Positions 1 to 10,439 of a stretch of 64,000 nucleotides of DNA are shown here, one piece after another. The DNA is from Bettongia penicillata ogilbyi. Its lineage: Eukaryota > Chordata > Mammalia > Diprotodontia > Potoroidae. Position numbers and translations under genes: made by a program. The notes below the pieces were generated by a model. It saw nothing but the letters and a program-made list of their open reading frames with translations. It was not told where the DNA came from and did no database searches. The stretch's first letter is position 1. Every line of letters starts with the position of its first letter. Location: positions 5,329,001 through 5,393,000 of the forward strand of contig JAJHZJ010000496.1 of the NCBI GenBank assembly GCA_023548195.1, in the 5' to 3' direction.

Positions 1-902
1 CAATATGTCCTCCTTGACCTAGGAGCTCTGGAATTTGGCTATAATATTCCTGGAAGTTTCCATTTTCAGATCTCTTTCAGGAGATAATTTCAGGAGGTAA
101 TTGGCAGATTCTTTCAATTTTTTAAATTTCTGATTCTAGAATATCAGGGCAGTGTTTCTTGATGATTTCTTGAAAGATGATATCTACATTCTTTTTTTAA
201 TCATTGCTTTCAGGGAGTCCAGTAATTTTTCAACTATCTCTCCTAGATCTATTTTCCAGGTCAGTATTTTTTTTCAATGAGATATTTCACACACATTGTC
301 TACCAATTTTTTTCATTCTTTTTATTCTATTTTATAATTTCTTGATTTTTCAGAGTCATTAGCTTCCATTTCTTCTGTTCTAGTTTTTAAGCAAATATTT
401 TTTTCAGTGAGCTTTTAGATCTCCTTTCCCATTTAACCAATTCTGCTTTTTAAAACATTCTTCTTCTCATTGGCTTTTTGGATCTCTTTTGCATTTGGTC
501 TAGTGTATTTTTTTAAGGTGTTATTTTCTTCAGTATTTTTTTTTTGGATCTCCTTTATCAAGCTGTTAGCTTATTTTTTGTATGTTTTTCTTGCATTACT
601 CTTATTTCCCTTCCCAATTTTTCTTCAACTCCTCTTATTTTATTTTCAAAATAACTGTTCAGCTCTTTCATGGTCTTTTTCTTGGAGGCTTTAGATATTG
701 GAGCTTTGATTTAGTTGTCTTCTTCTGAGTATATGTCTTAATCTTCTCTGTCACCAAAGTACTTTTCTATGGTCACATTTTTTTCTGTTGTTTGCTCATT
801 TTCCAGACTATTAGTTGACTTTTCACACTTTGTTAAAGTACAGATCTGCTTCCAGTATGGAGGGAGAACTCTCCCAACATTCAGGCGTTTTGTGCAGCTG
901 TT
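1..902 (-). mobile_element. L1 fragment, ORF1 region and upstream (antisense)
   Basis: Read on the minus strand this resembles the part of marsupial L1 that encodes the ORF1 coiled coil, followed (towards 900) by sequence from the start of ORF1 or the 5' UTR. On the plus strand the diagnostic pieces are GATTTCTTGAAAGATGAT at 164, the run of short phrases such as TAATTTCTTGATTT and ATTAGCTTCCATTT, and TTTGCTCATTTTCCAG near 793. It runs off the left edge of the window. Small plus-strand frames in it are antisense and broken, so it is a dead copy. Confidence 0.75.
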
Positions 903-1285
903 TTCTGATTTCTTGAAAGATGATGTCTATGCTCTTTTTTTGATCATGGTAGTCCAGCAATTTTAAAATTTTCTCTCCTGGATTTATTTTCCAGATCAGT
1001 GGTTTGTCCAGTGAGATATTTTACATTGTCTTCCTTTTTTTCATTCTTTTTAATCTGCTTTATAATTTCTTGATTTCTCATAAAGTCATTAGCTTCCATT
1101 TGCTCCATTCTAATTTTTCAGGTATTGTTTTCTTCAGCAAGCTTCTGGAACTCCTTTTCCATTTGACCAATTCTACTTTTTAAGGCATTCTTCTCCTCAT
1201 TAACTTTTTGGACTTCTTTAGTCATTTCAGCTAGTCCATTTTTTAAGGTGATATTTTCTTCAGTATGGCTTTGAATAATATAGTT
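903..1285 (-). mobile_element. Second L1 ORF1-region fragment (antisense)
   Basis: This repeats the same ORF1 coiled-coil section seen at about 164-540, in the same orientation, about 743 bp downstream (GATTTCTTGAAAGATGAT recurs at 907). It ends near TTCAGTATGGCTTTG at about 1275, after which L1 similarity is lost. It could be a second truncated insertion or a rearranged piece of the first. Confidence 0.7.
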
Positions 1286-1624
1286 CAATAATTACCTTTT
1301 TTTGACTTTCTTTTTTCTTCTAATTAAAAAAAAGAATGCAAATAAAAGCACATTTATTTCATGATAATAAATTTACTTTTATATAAACCAAATGCAGCAT
1401 ATTTATCTTTTGTTTTGTTTTGATCTAGATTTATTATTTCAAAAGTGTAAGGAAGTAGTGAGGAAATTCTACCAGAACAAATGGGCAACTCTTTTACAAT
1501 AAATGACTTAGAAAGTCAAAGTAATTGACCCACAATTATATACCTTATATGTGTCAAACATAGGGCTCAGACTCAGGCCTTGGTGCCTTTGAAGTCAATT
1601 GTTCAGGTTATTATGGGAAATATT
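1286..1624. other. AT-rich DNA, nothing recognised
   Basis: No repeat family or coding signal is recognised here. The stretch is A/T-rich, with short poly-T and poly-A runs. Confidence 0.5.
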
Positions 1625-1876
1625 TGTTGATCAGTTAGTTTCAATCATATCTAACTCTTTGTGACCTCATTTGGGGTTGACTTGGTAGAGATACTAGCGT
1701 GGTTTGCTGTTTCCTTCTCCAATTTATTTTACATGCAAGGAACTGAGGCAAACAGGGTTAAAGGACTTGCTCAGGGTCACAGAGCTAGGAAGTATCTGAA
1801 ACCAAATTTGAACTCGGGAAGTTGAGTTTTCCTGTCTCCAGGCTTGGAGCTCCACTATGTACCACCTAACTATTCC
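1625..1876 (-). mobile_element. Marsupial tRNA-head SINE (antisense)
   Basis: A near full-length antisense copy. On the plus strand it runs from the 3' end (CTAACTCTTTGTGACC, TTTGGGGTTGACTTGG) through CTGAGGCAAACAGGGTTAA and GGGTCACAGAGCTAGGAAG to the head (CCACTATGTACCACCTAAC). It is diverged from the other copies, so not recent. Confidence 0.88.
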
Positions 1877-1959
1877 ATGGAAAATATTAGTACTCTTAAA
1901 TTCAATTAAAGAGACATTTATTAATCACCCATTAAATCTGTCCCCTTTTCTTTTCTTCT

Positions 1960-2150
1960 TTTTTATATTTAATTTATTTATTTGTTTTCAACAATCACCT
2001 CCATAAGTTTTAAATTTTCTTCCAATCTTATATCAGTTCTAAAAATACATTCTTATTAAACACATTTTCACATTAGCCATGTTGCAACTTTTCTTCTTTT
2101 TTTAATCTTCTTAAACAAACATCTTATAAGGCATAGGAAAAAAGAAGATG
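1960..2150 (-). mobile_element. L1 3' UTR fragment (antisense)
   Basis: TTGTTTTCAACAATCACCTC, CATAAGTTTTAAATTTTC and ACATTTTCACATTAGCCATG match, in order, the reverse complement of a marsupial L1 3' end. The same order of phrases recurs at 12,600-12,830. Confidence 0.65.
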
Positions 2151-2154
2151 ATTT

Positions 2155-4160
2155 CAAATTCTGTCTCTATAAAATCTTGAGTAAGTCACTCACCATACTG
2201 TTGACTTGTTTTTTATGATTTTCTTGTATCACTCTCATTTCTCTTCCCAGAGAGGGAGGGATTTGTGCCTGGATTTACCCTAAGTCTATGATTCTTTTAT
2301 ACCTCTGATCCTTTATTTAACTCCATGACGTTTTAAATATAATATTTCTGCACCACAGTTAGTTATGAAAGCTTATTCCTGAGCCTCCAAATATCTTTCA
2401 ACTTAGTCCTCCATCTCTGTGTAGGAGTTATTTCTGAGCTTAGGGTCATTGAACATCTCTATCAATAATGAGTGATGAGCACAATTTTAAGTGTAAGGAA
2501 ATTCAATTGTCTAGAGGAAGAGTTAGAAATTAAATTTGAAATTCATCAAATGGCTCAGAATTACCAAAACACATCTTCTGCTTCTGAATACAAGGATATT
2601 TCCACTACATGTTATATTTTCATGACATTTTAGGCATAACTTCATGACAAAAAACAATACTGTTCATAAGATAAATGTTTTCTATGAATATAGATTGTGT
2701 TAGATGACAGGATTCCAAAAAACAGATTGAGGCAGACAAGATATAGTATCTAATTATCTAATGTGTATATGTCTCTAAATTCACTTTCAATAAACCTTTG
2801 CTAACTTTGGGCTAAATTTATATTCTTCAACTTGTACCATCAGGACAATTTTGCATTGCTATGGAAAAGACAGACTGTGAAGCAGCTTCATATTTCCTGC
2901 AGATGTTACTTGTCCCTTAGAAAACTTTGCAGTTTTAAACATCAGCATAATTCTTGAGGAGCAAAATATGAGCATGTGATACCACATGACAGGAACTCAA
3001 TAGTCAGCAGTATTTTTGGTGAAACTCATGGAAGACTTTAAGTGTGAATAGATGATGAATATTATATTGCTATTCACCATATTGGATATAAAAATACATT
3101 AACCTTGGAATCCAGATGTACTTTAGAATATCTCTGTATTCTAGGGAATAAATGTGTCATATATTCATTTTAATGTCAATGTCTGGGGAAAAAGTTTTCA
3201 AAAATTTTTAGTTATCAACGTATAGAAAACTGCAGTGTTTATTCTTAAAAGTGAAATGTATAGTTTCAAAGAAATAGAAGTCTAATTAGTTATAGAAATT
3301 ATTTATGTGATCATTTGATAAAGCAAAGAATATTTTGTAATTCACGTGAAACAATACTTGTAAAGTACTTTGCAAAATAAGAGTTCATAAATACTATTAT
3401 TATTATTCTTGTTTTTGTTAATAATTTTTAATACTTATTTAGTTTTCTCAATCATGGATAAACAAAATCTTTAAAGAATCAATATTCAAGGTAATAGTAC
3501 GATGAATGTTAGTAGGCTAAAGCATATTACTAATGGTTATCTCCCTTGCCCCAAAGCATAAAATATAGTATGCTGGAAATCTTTCTCTAGAAGAGGTAGT
3601 GCAATGGTTAGGTGGTGAGGGCAAAGGGACAACCCAGCTGCTATCCTGACACCCACAGAGTTTTAAAAGACATGGTGGATGACCTCCAGGGTGTCTGATT
3701 GATCTTCTAAGTATAACTAAGGCAGGATAACAGATAAGAATTACCCAAAAGACATGGATCAATTATTCTCTGTTCCATTTGAGGGGAACGTCCACATAAA
3801 TGGCCGTCATACACTGAAGCCCTGGCGAACATATTTTTAAAGAACATGTCTGTAGTTTTCTGAAGATCTTAGTTCTTGATTCTTTTACCTACTTCCTTAT
3901 CCCAGAGGAGCCTGGCACACTAATACAATTTACTAGGGCAGTAGGACAAGGGAAGGTTTTAGCAATCAGAGACCATTGGAATTTGGCAGAAAGCTGAAAG
4001 CAGAGATCTTTGCTCAATGATTTAAGTCTTTTCTGCTGCAGCAACTTTCAGTATAGGGCAAAGGAACTAGTTTTTAAATGCAGATGCTGTCAGGCAACAT
4101 TGACTTCATGAGTCAAACTCTCATTTGTTTAAGGGAAAGGTGGTCAAATTGGAAAGATGT
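2155..4160. other. Mostly unassigned sequence
   Basis: No gene is seen. A MIR-type 3' tail is likely at about 3345-3412 (TACTTTGCAAAATAAGAG then ATTATTATT, plus strand). The frame at 3517-3762 (minus) has no recognisable protein features. The rest is AT-rich single-copy-looking DNA. Confidence 0.45.
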
Positions 4161-4164
4161 GGGA

Positions 4165-4640
4165 TAAATAAGAATGGGAGATTGTGGAGGACCATGAGAA
4201 TCAGGGTCTGGAGTTTAGACATAATTAGGCATTATAATACCTTATTAGTGAAGGATTAATATGATGGAAGTAACATGTAAGATGAATTGGAAAGAGAAAC
4301 CTAGAGTGAGAGAGTTTAGCCAGGATCTTAGTGAAGAAGGAAGAGTGGTAAAATTCTAGAGTTGGAAGGGAAGACAGAACTCATCTAAGTCCTAACTCCA
4401 CAATAAAGATGAATTCTCTTAGAAAAATTGAGAAAACGGGAATAACAAGACATGAAAATGTATTAGAAATATGAGATCAAGGAAGGATTGAGTCAATGGC
4501 TGTATTTCATTCATTTTCGTTCAAAGATAGAAAAATAAGTTTGGGAGGGGCACCACTGATGAGGATATGATGATATTGGTTTTAGCCTTGATTTGAAGTG
4601 TGGATAGGACAGCAACTAAACATGTCTCTATCCTCGCTGA
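4165..4640 (-). mobile_element. L2 fragment (antisense), split by a MIR3
   Basis: GAGAATCAGGGTCTGGAGTT through GAGAGTTTAGCCAGG, then GTTTGGGAGGGGCACCACTG and TTGGTTTTAGCCTTGATTTG, follow the order of the antisense L2 3' region seen more fully at 37.5-38.2 kb and 60.3-61.3 kb. A MIR3-type piece lies in the middle. Highly diverged. Confidence 0.5.
4345..4440 (-). mobile_element. MIR3-type SINE fragment (antisense)
   Basis: TTCTAGAGTTGGAAGGGAAG, the degenerate GAACTCATCTAAGTCC and a following GAAAACGGG match the antisense MIR3 end (TAGAGCTGGAAGGGACCTTA type). Confidence 0.55.
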
Positions 4641-4644
4641 AAAT

Positions 4645-5011
4645 ATGTTATTTAGAGCATATATTAAAAAGTAGTAGAGACTATCAAGGAATTGGATTTT
4701 CCAGAGAGCACAGAAATTTGGAATCATGTTTCTGAAGTGGATTTGAGAAATAGACATATACTATAGCCTCTCACCTCTCTCCTCTCTCTCCACATATAAA
4801 AATATCAATATATATTTGTCTAGCTATCTCTGTTTCTTTCTACCTTTATAACTGTAGATAGATTGGTTGGTTAACAGATAGAAAGATGAATAGACAGATA
4901 TTCTGCATGATATAGTAAATACCTCTATCCATAGGACTCAAAACCAGAATATGCAAGTCTGTACTAACTGTTTAAGCTCTTAGTTCTTAAGGTAACTCTC
5001 CAAAATTCTAA
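4645..5011. other. Low-complexity and unassigned sequence
   Basis: Contains CT-rich text at 4770-4795 and degenerate TAGA/TAGATA motifs at 4855-4910. No gene is recognised; the minus frame at 4521-4757 overlaps L2. Confidence 0.45.
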
Positions 5012-5060
5012 GGGGCAGCTAGGTAATACAGTATATAGAGTGCTGGACCCAGAGTCTTAT
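5012..5060 (+). mobile_element. Marsupial SINE, 5' head only
   Basis: GGGGCAGCTAGGTAATACAG and TAGAGTGCTGGACCCAGAGT match the SINE head. The body is missing, and the sequence after about 5062 is unrelated. Confidence 0.7.
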
Positions 5061-5062
5061 CA

Positions 5063-5360
5063 AGTGTATACATCCCTCTTTTGATGGAGAACTGACTAGC
5101 ATAAACCTGCTTTGGGATACCAGGATGGCAATATTTTCCTGTCTGGAAAATTTCCTGATCACTTTCTGCAAATTTTTGATCTCTGGGCAGAGTACTTGCT
5201 ATTTGCTTTAGTTCAGTTTTTAAAATCTTTTTAAAACCTTGGCCCCAACATCTCTTTCCAAACTCCTGTGATATTATTCCACTTCTGATGCTTGACAATT
5301 CACCCAATCTACTCTTCTCTCTGCTTTCCCACCTCTGTGCCTTTGTGTTGACCATCATAT
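5063..5360. other. Unassigned sequence
   Basis: Nothing is recognised. The minus frame that crosses this stretch starts in it and ends in the SINE head, so it is not a credible gene. Confidence 0.45.
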
Positions 5361-5765
5361 ATGCCTGGAATGGATTCATTCACTCACTCACTCACTCAGT
5401 GCTTATTACCTGCTGTGTTCCAAGCACTGTGTTCAGTACTAGGGATATAAGAGGCAACAGGCTTCAGGGAGATTACAATCCAATGGGGACACCACAAATA
5501 TTAGACAGATAAGTAATATGTATATATGCATGTGTATATGACACACAGAGATATATACATGTCTGTGTGTCTGTATGTATTCATGAATGTTTATATCTCC
5601 ATATACACACATACACATGTATATATGCTACATTGAAGATATGTAGGAATTAATTAGCATAAGGATGACATTAGAATTAACCGGGGTCAAGGTAGGCTTC
5701 CTGTAGTCAGAACTTAAAGAAAACTAAAAATGTCAGTAATCAGAGTGGAGAGCATTCCAGGCTGA
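5361..5765 (-). mobile_element. L2 3' end (antisense), interrupted by a microsatellite
   Basis: TTCATTCACTCACTCACTCA followed by GCTTATTACCTGCTGTGTTC, CAAGCACTGTGTTCAG and GATTACAATCCAATGGGGAC is the classic reversed L2 3' end. A TA/TG-rich tract at 5518-5632 separates it from GGTAGGCTTCCTGTAGTCAG and GAGAGCATTCCAGGC, which continue the same L2. Confidence 0.75.
5518..5632. repeat. Degenerate TATG/CA microsatellite
   Basis: Alternating purine-pyrimidine text (TATATATGCATGTGTATATG and similar), interrupted, inside an L2 copy. Confidence 0.7.
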
Positions 5766-5771
5766 TATTCA

Positions 5772-5887
5772 GGTTAAGTGACTTGGTCAAGGTCACATAA
5801 CTAATAAATATCTGAGACACAATTCAAACTAATGTCTTCTGGACTTCAAGTTTAGCACTTTATCTCCTGTAGAGCCTAGTGACCTCA
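5772..5887 (-). mobile_element. MIR-type SINE fragment (antisense)
   Basis: GTTAAGTGACTTGGTCAAGG, TCACATAACTAATAAATATC and CAATTCAAACTAATGTCTTC match the reversed MIR core and head. Confidence 0.75.
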
Positions 5888-6029
5888 CTTATCTCATTGA
5901 TGAGAAATACTTTCTTTTCCTACCCTATCTTTGTCCTCACCAGAGTTTCCTACCTATTTACAATATGTTTATAGATTACTTAAACTACAAATGAACATGA
6001 AAATTAATCCATAATTGGTATTCCAGTTT

Positions 6030-6115
6030 GGGATTTAGTTTTCTCACCTGTAAAATGATGGACTTTGTTTAGATGACAGCTTAAATCCCTTCAAGATCCA
6101 ATATTCTCAGATCAT
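6030..6115 (+). mobile_element. MIR3-type SINE fragment
   Basis: TTTTCTCACCTGTAAAATGA, then GGACTTTGTTTAGATGACAG and AAATCCCTTCAAGATCCAAT match the MIR3 3' half. Confidence 0.65.
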
Positions 6116-6146
6116 GAGACAAAAGCAAATAATAGATTCCTACAAA

Positions 6147-6148
<2 letters not shown>

Positions 6149-6233
<85 letters not shown>
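6149..6233. repeat. (TA)n(TG)n compound microsatellite
   Basis: About 26 TA units (6149-6200) pass directly into about 16 GT units (6201-6233), with no interruption seen. Confidence 0.97.
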
Positions 6234-6234
<1 letters not shown>

Positions 6235-6235
<1 letters not shown>

Positions 6236-6731
6236 TGTAGTATTACATCTGTGACTACTGGTTATCTAACAGTAGTTACTTGCCATCTTAATTATCAAAG
6301 GCTGCAGTAAAGCAGCACATGCCAGCAGAATAGAAATATTTTCCCTTCTTGAGGTATGTCAGAAACTCTTGGATTTGTTCTCATTAGAGGTTTTCTAGGT
6401 GAAGATATGTTGACATGCAGGTTGTTTTTCAGGTATGAATCAGACTGTGGCCATTTTGGTCCCTTCTAGCTGTCAAATGATGTGATTTTGAGCAAAGACA
6501 TTGAAGTGAGAGAATAGAAAAGGAGAATGGGGAGGGAGATGAAGGTGCAGAAGGATACTGAGTTTTTCATTTCATCTAGAACCTTTAATGCACAAAGCTG
6601 GAAAAGTAACTTGAGTTAGGTCTGTCATTCTTGAGAGCTAGGCTTAAGAGATTTTTTTTGTACTTTATTTGGTTTTCTTTAAGAGCTGTCAAACATTTCC
6701 AAATACAGTAGCAACATGATCATACACAAAC
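6235..6731. other. Mostly unassigned sequence
   Basis: A possible MIR3 3' end lies at 6445-6495 (CATTTTGGTCCCTTCTAGCT). Otherwise nothing is recognised. Confidence 0.4.
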
Positions 6732-6823
6732 GAAGAAGAAGAAGAAGAAGAAGAAGAAGAAGAAGAAGAAGAAGAAGAAGAAGAAGAAGAAGAAGAAGAA
6801 GAAGAAGAAGAAGAAGAAGAAAG
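6732..6823. repeat. (GAA)n triplet array, about 30 units
   Basis: An uninterrupted GAA run starts after CATACACAAAC and ends at AAGAGGGAGG. It makes long poly-Leu, poly-Lys, poly-Glu or poly-Arg frames on the two strands that are not genes. Pure purine/pyrimidine mirror repeats of this length can form triplex DNA. Confidence 0.97.
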
Positions 6824-6935
6824 AGGGAGGGACAGAGAGAGTAAGACAGACATAAACAGAGACATAGACAGACAGAGATGGAGATGGTTTCAGAGACAAG
6901 GAGACAGAGAAACAGAGGCAGAGAGAGACAGGTTG
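6824..6935. repeat. GA-rich tract (GAGACA-type)
   Basis: Degenerate GAGACA/GACAGA text follows directly on the GAA array, extending the purine strand by about 110 bp. Confidence 0.85.
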
Positions 6936-7299
6936 GTTTCACTATCTGGAAAGCAGAAAGTATCAAGTATTAAACATGCCTTTGGAATTGTGATCCCATT
7001 TTTCAGTACCCCAGTCTTTTCTGTATTCCATTCACTTTTTACAAAAAATTATCTAACTCTTCATTTCATCATTACACATGCCCTAGTTCAGGCTCCATTA
7101 CTTCTCCCTAAACTTTGTCCTCATCCTGGCCCCATTAAAAATAGGAATGGCAAAAGATATTTAATAAATTCTGATTGAATCTTAACATACCCTTTGGAAG
7201 GAAAAGGAGGTTTTTCTAAAAAAAAGTCTTCCTCTCTCTTACTTCCTCCTTAGTTGTTAATGTACCCTGTTCCCTAAATTTTTTAGGGCACGTCTATCC
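6936..7299. other. Unassigned sequence
   Basis: No gene or repeat family is recognised. The text is moderately AT-rich. Confidence 0.45.
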
Positions 7300-7860
7300 T
7301 TTTCTTTTCTGTCTTGAAATACAGATGATGGCATTGTGTTGAATTTTAAAAGCTGCATAAGTGAAGAAAGATGAGCTCTGGCAGATTCCTCTGCCTGGTC
7401 CTGAGTCATATATTTTCACTGTATCCATACACCAGCCCTCGCAGAAAGATGGGAGCGATTTGTCATTTCCTGCTCTGGGTTGTTTAATTTCAGATACCAT
7501 TGTCAAGGTCCAAAAGAACCAGTCACCTTCTGTTTTAAAATTACTACGCTTGTAATCAAGGCGATGTAGGGCTGGGGTAGAGAGCTAACATTTGATTTAT
7601 TTCTCCCCCTGCTGCCAGTCGAGGAGGTTTCCGGTTGAGGAACCTCTTGTATTCATGGTAGCTGTTTATTAAAATGGGCCTTGGTGGCTTTCATAGGCTG
7701 TCCCACAGTAAACACACAGCTTTAATATCCAGAGGTGTCTGCCAGGCTGGTTCTCTCCATAATCCCCAGCTCACACATCATGCATTTTCATTTCATTTAG
7801 AACGCCAGTTTCAAACCTTTACTCACTAATCACAAATGAAAATTTTATATGACTACCCTT
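7300..7860. other. Repeat-poor block, candidate conserved element
   Basis: No repeat family is recognised over about 560 bp. The composition is more balanced than the surroundings, with several retained CpGs (for example near 7432, 7454, 7547, 7562, 7620 and 7632) in otherwise CpG-poor DNA. Short frames on both strands lack family features. Conservation cannot be judged from one sequence. Confidence 0.3.
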
Positions 7861-8204
7861 ATTTATCGTTACAAGTAAATTATATTGAAATAGTCATACA
7901 TGTAACTTCCAATATTTTTCATTGTGCAATATCTCTGAAGAATTCTAATTCCAAGTCTGATTAGCATCCTAAAATCATATAAGGATTCATATATTTACAA
8001 TGTAAAAGGACAAAAATAAGCATACCATTAACAAAATGTGAAAACATTTAAAATGAGATATTTTTGTCTGCACATGTTATTTTATCAGACAAATTCATAT
8101 TAAATTTGAAATATATTTATTTGATATATTTTAAAAGGCAATCGATTTTGAAATAACAGGTTTAGATAGATACCCTGTTTTTGGCAATTATTAGTTGAAT
8201 AGTG

Positions 8205-8372
8205 ATAGCAAGTTAAGTAAGTCATGTATGATACAATTTTGGCTTCTGCTTCCTCATCTGTAAAATGGGAACTGGATAGAGCTCCTACTTCATGGCTCAT
8301 TGTAATGATCAAATGAGATAACACATATAAATCAATAATGCACTACATAAAAGTCAACTATTATGATGATTT
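8205..8372 (+). mobile_element. MIR-type SINE
   Basis: TTCCTCATCTGTAAAATGGG, AATGATCAAATGAGATAACA and the tail AACTATTATGATGAT are in MIR order. The 5' head is worn or missing. Confidence 0.75.
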
Positions 8373-8374
8373 AA

Positions 8375-8847
8375 GACATTTATTAAATGTTTTTTCCTTT
8401 AAAAAAATCCAAACTACTCTATTTCAATCTGATCAATTCCTCCCACTTGACTTCTCGTTATGCAGCAATATGTCCTGCTGAAACTCAAAGGAAAGAAAAT
8501 CTCCCCTTCTTAAATATCACCCCACTCATCAATGATATCACCATGTTTCTGTCTTATCAATTATTGAATAAATCAGAAAGTATTAACTGAATATGTTCTA
8601 AATTATATCCATTGCTGTCCCTAACCTGCAGCTAACAGGCTAATTGTTTTCCTTTTGGTTTTCACTTATTCAATTCATCTTTCAAGAAATTTTTACTAAG
8701 ACCCTACCCTCCTTGTATCAGGAGATATGTTGAGTATATCATTACATGGTTTAAGGAGGTGGATAAAAATAACTTGGCAAAACTCACTTTTGAATAGAAG
8801 TGACAATATTAATCATAATAATATCTCTATTCAAACTATTTTTAGAC
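8375..8847. other. Unassigned sequence
   Basis: AT-rich text with a weak 67-residue plus frame (8387-8590) that shows no protein features. Nothing is recognised. Confidence 0.45.
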
Positions 8848-8980
8848 ATTCAATCAACAGGTAAGTCCTTATGACCTTCCAGGAACTGTCCAGGAACTGT
8901 CCTGGATGCTGAGGTTACAAAAAGAAACAGGAAATATAGCTCTTGCTTTCAAGGATCTTAAGCATTTGTACTTAGAGCTG
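8848..8980 (-). mobile_element. L2 3' end fragment (antisense)
   Basis: CATTCAATCAACAGGTAAGT, CCTGGATGCTGAGGTTACAA and TTGCTTTCAAGGATCTTAAG match a reversed L2 3' end. It carries a small internal duplication: CCAGGAACTGT occurs twice in a row at 8879-8900. Confidence 0.65.
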
Positions 8981-9175
8981 GCAGGTTACCTTCAGGGACC
9001 TTTGGTCAAAAACTTGTCTGGTGTCCCCTTATTTTGTTTTCCAGATAAAGTTTTGGAACTCTGCTACATCATGGGAGCTGGTAAAATCTTAGTGACAAAT
9101 TGCCTTTTACCTAGGATTGACAATTTTATTTTCTTTATGAGTGGATAAAGATATGAATCTAAGCTCTTATTTGTA

Positions 9176-9415
9176 GACACCTAGTTGATGGAATGGATAG
9201 AGCCCTTGATCTGGAGTCAGGAAGACCTGGGTTCAATACTGGCCTCAGATACTCACTGGTCATGTGATCCTGAGGACATTACTTAACCTGTTTGCCTCAG
9301 TTTCCTCAACTGCAAAATGGGGGTAATAATAGCATCTGTCTCGTATGGTTACTATCAGATGAGATATGTGTAAAGCATTTACTAAAGTAAACTAAAAGCA
9401 CTTAGTAGACAACAT
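9176..9415 (+). mobile_element. MIR-type SINE, nearly complete
   Basis: Head GATCTGGAGTCAGGAAGACC, core TCATGTGATCCTGAGGACAT and CCTGTTTGCCTCAGTTTCCT, then GGGTAATAATAGCATCTGTC and AAAGCACTTAGTAG, are in MIR order. Confidence 0.85.
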
Positions 9416-9419
9416 ATAA

Positions 9420-10158
9420 ATATTTATTTTCTTCCCTTCCTACCTGCTACTCTCAGCTCCTCCACACTTAAAGTCATAATAAGGGAACCTGCACCTGGAT
9501 GAACTCAACTCTAGGAGAATGAGAGGATGGTGATGATTAATCCTTGGCAAGTCCACGCTATTGTAGGAAAAGGATAAGTGAGTCCCAGAAGAGAATCTGA
9601 CCACACTTGGAATTTCAGGAGGATGGGTTGAGGTGACTTGTTCCCTACTTTTTTGTCACATCCCTGCCTTTTTCACTCACCCCTATAGAGACATATCTAA
9701 TATAGTAATCTTTAGAAAAGAAGCAGGCATTTCCCTACCTTCTCCTGATTTCCCTCAGACTAATACCTTGTCCCACCCTGTGGACTGTCTCCCTATCCCA
9801 AAGCAAGATGAGTGAAAAAAGCCAATGAATGCCTACGAAATGTGAGAATGGAAGTTTCTGGGCAGGGAGAAAGCACACCTCTAAGGGAGTATCCACCTCC
9901 AGAAGTCAGCATCTAAACCCAAGTCCCAACTACCCAGCCCTTTGAGTACAGGTTTACTCATGCAAAGGGATCAGAAAGTGGAAACTCCTACTTATATAAA
10001 GGGATTTGAGCACATGTACTTTGGCTGACATATAGTAAACAGTGAGTAAGTGCTTGATGACTTGACTTTGATGAAGTTCAAAACATTATGAGATATAACA
10101 AAAGTATCACTTGTTCATTATAGCCACATCTCCCTTTTCTATTAACATGGAATCATAG
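9420..10158. other. Mostly unassigned sequence
   Basis: A short L2-like 3' end is possible at 10,025-10,065 (ACATATAGTAAACAGTGAGT). Otherwise nothing is recognised. Confidence 0.4.
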
Positions 10159-10159
10159 A

Positions 10160-10362
10160 TCTATAGCTGGAGGGAACCTCAGAGGTTATGGGTCTTGAAA
10201 GGGGAAAGGGACAACAGTGCCATCTGCCCCAATTTCCTTATTCTACACATGAGGAAAAAAGACCTAGAAGAATAAAGACATTCACATAGGTAGCCAGTGA
10301 CAGATCGGGGAGTGGAACGAGGGTCTTCATACTCCATGCTCAATACTCTTTTCCCTGAACCA
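10160..10362 (-). mobile_element. MIR3-type SINE (antisense)
   Basis: TCTATAGCTGGAGGGAACCT, CAATTTCCTTATTCTACACA and CAGTGACAGATCGGGGAGTG match, in order, a reversed MIR3. Confidence 0.75.
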
Positions 10363-10439
10363 CACAAAAGGAAGACCCCAAATATTTATTTATAAATTTT
10401 AAAAATCATAACTGACTTATTTTAAACTTTTAATCACAT

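Noticed and set aside
5008..5379. 123-residue minus frame
   Set aside because: Composed of unassigned DNA, the edge of an L2 tail and a SINE head; no family signature.
6679..6966. 95-residue minus frame rich in leucine
   Set aside because: It is the translation of the GAA array and its GA-rich neighbour; leucine comes from CTT repeats.
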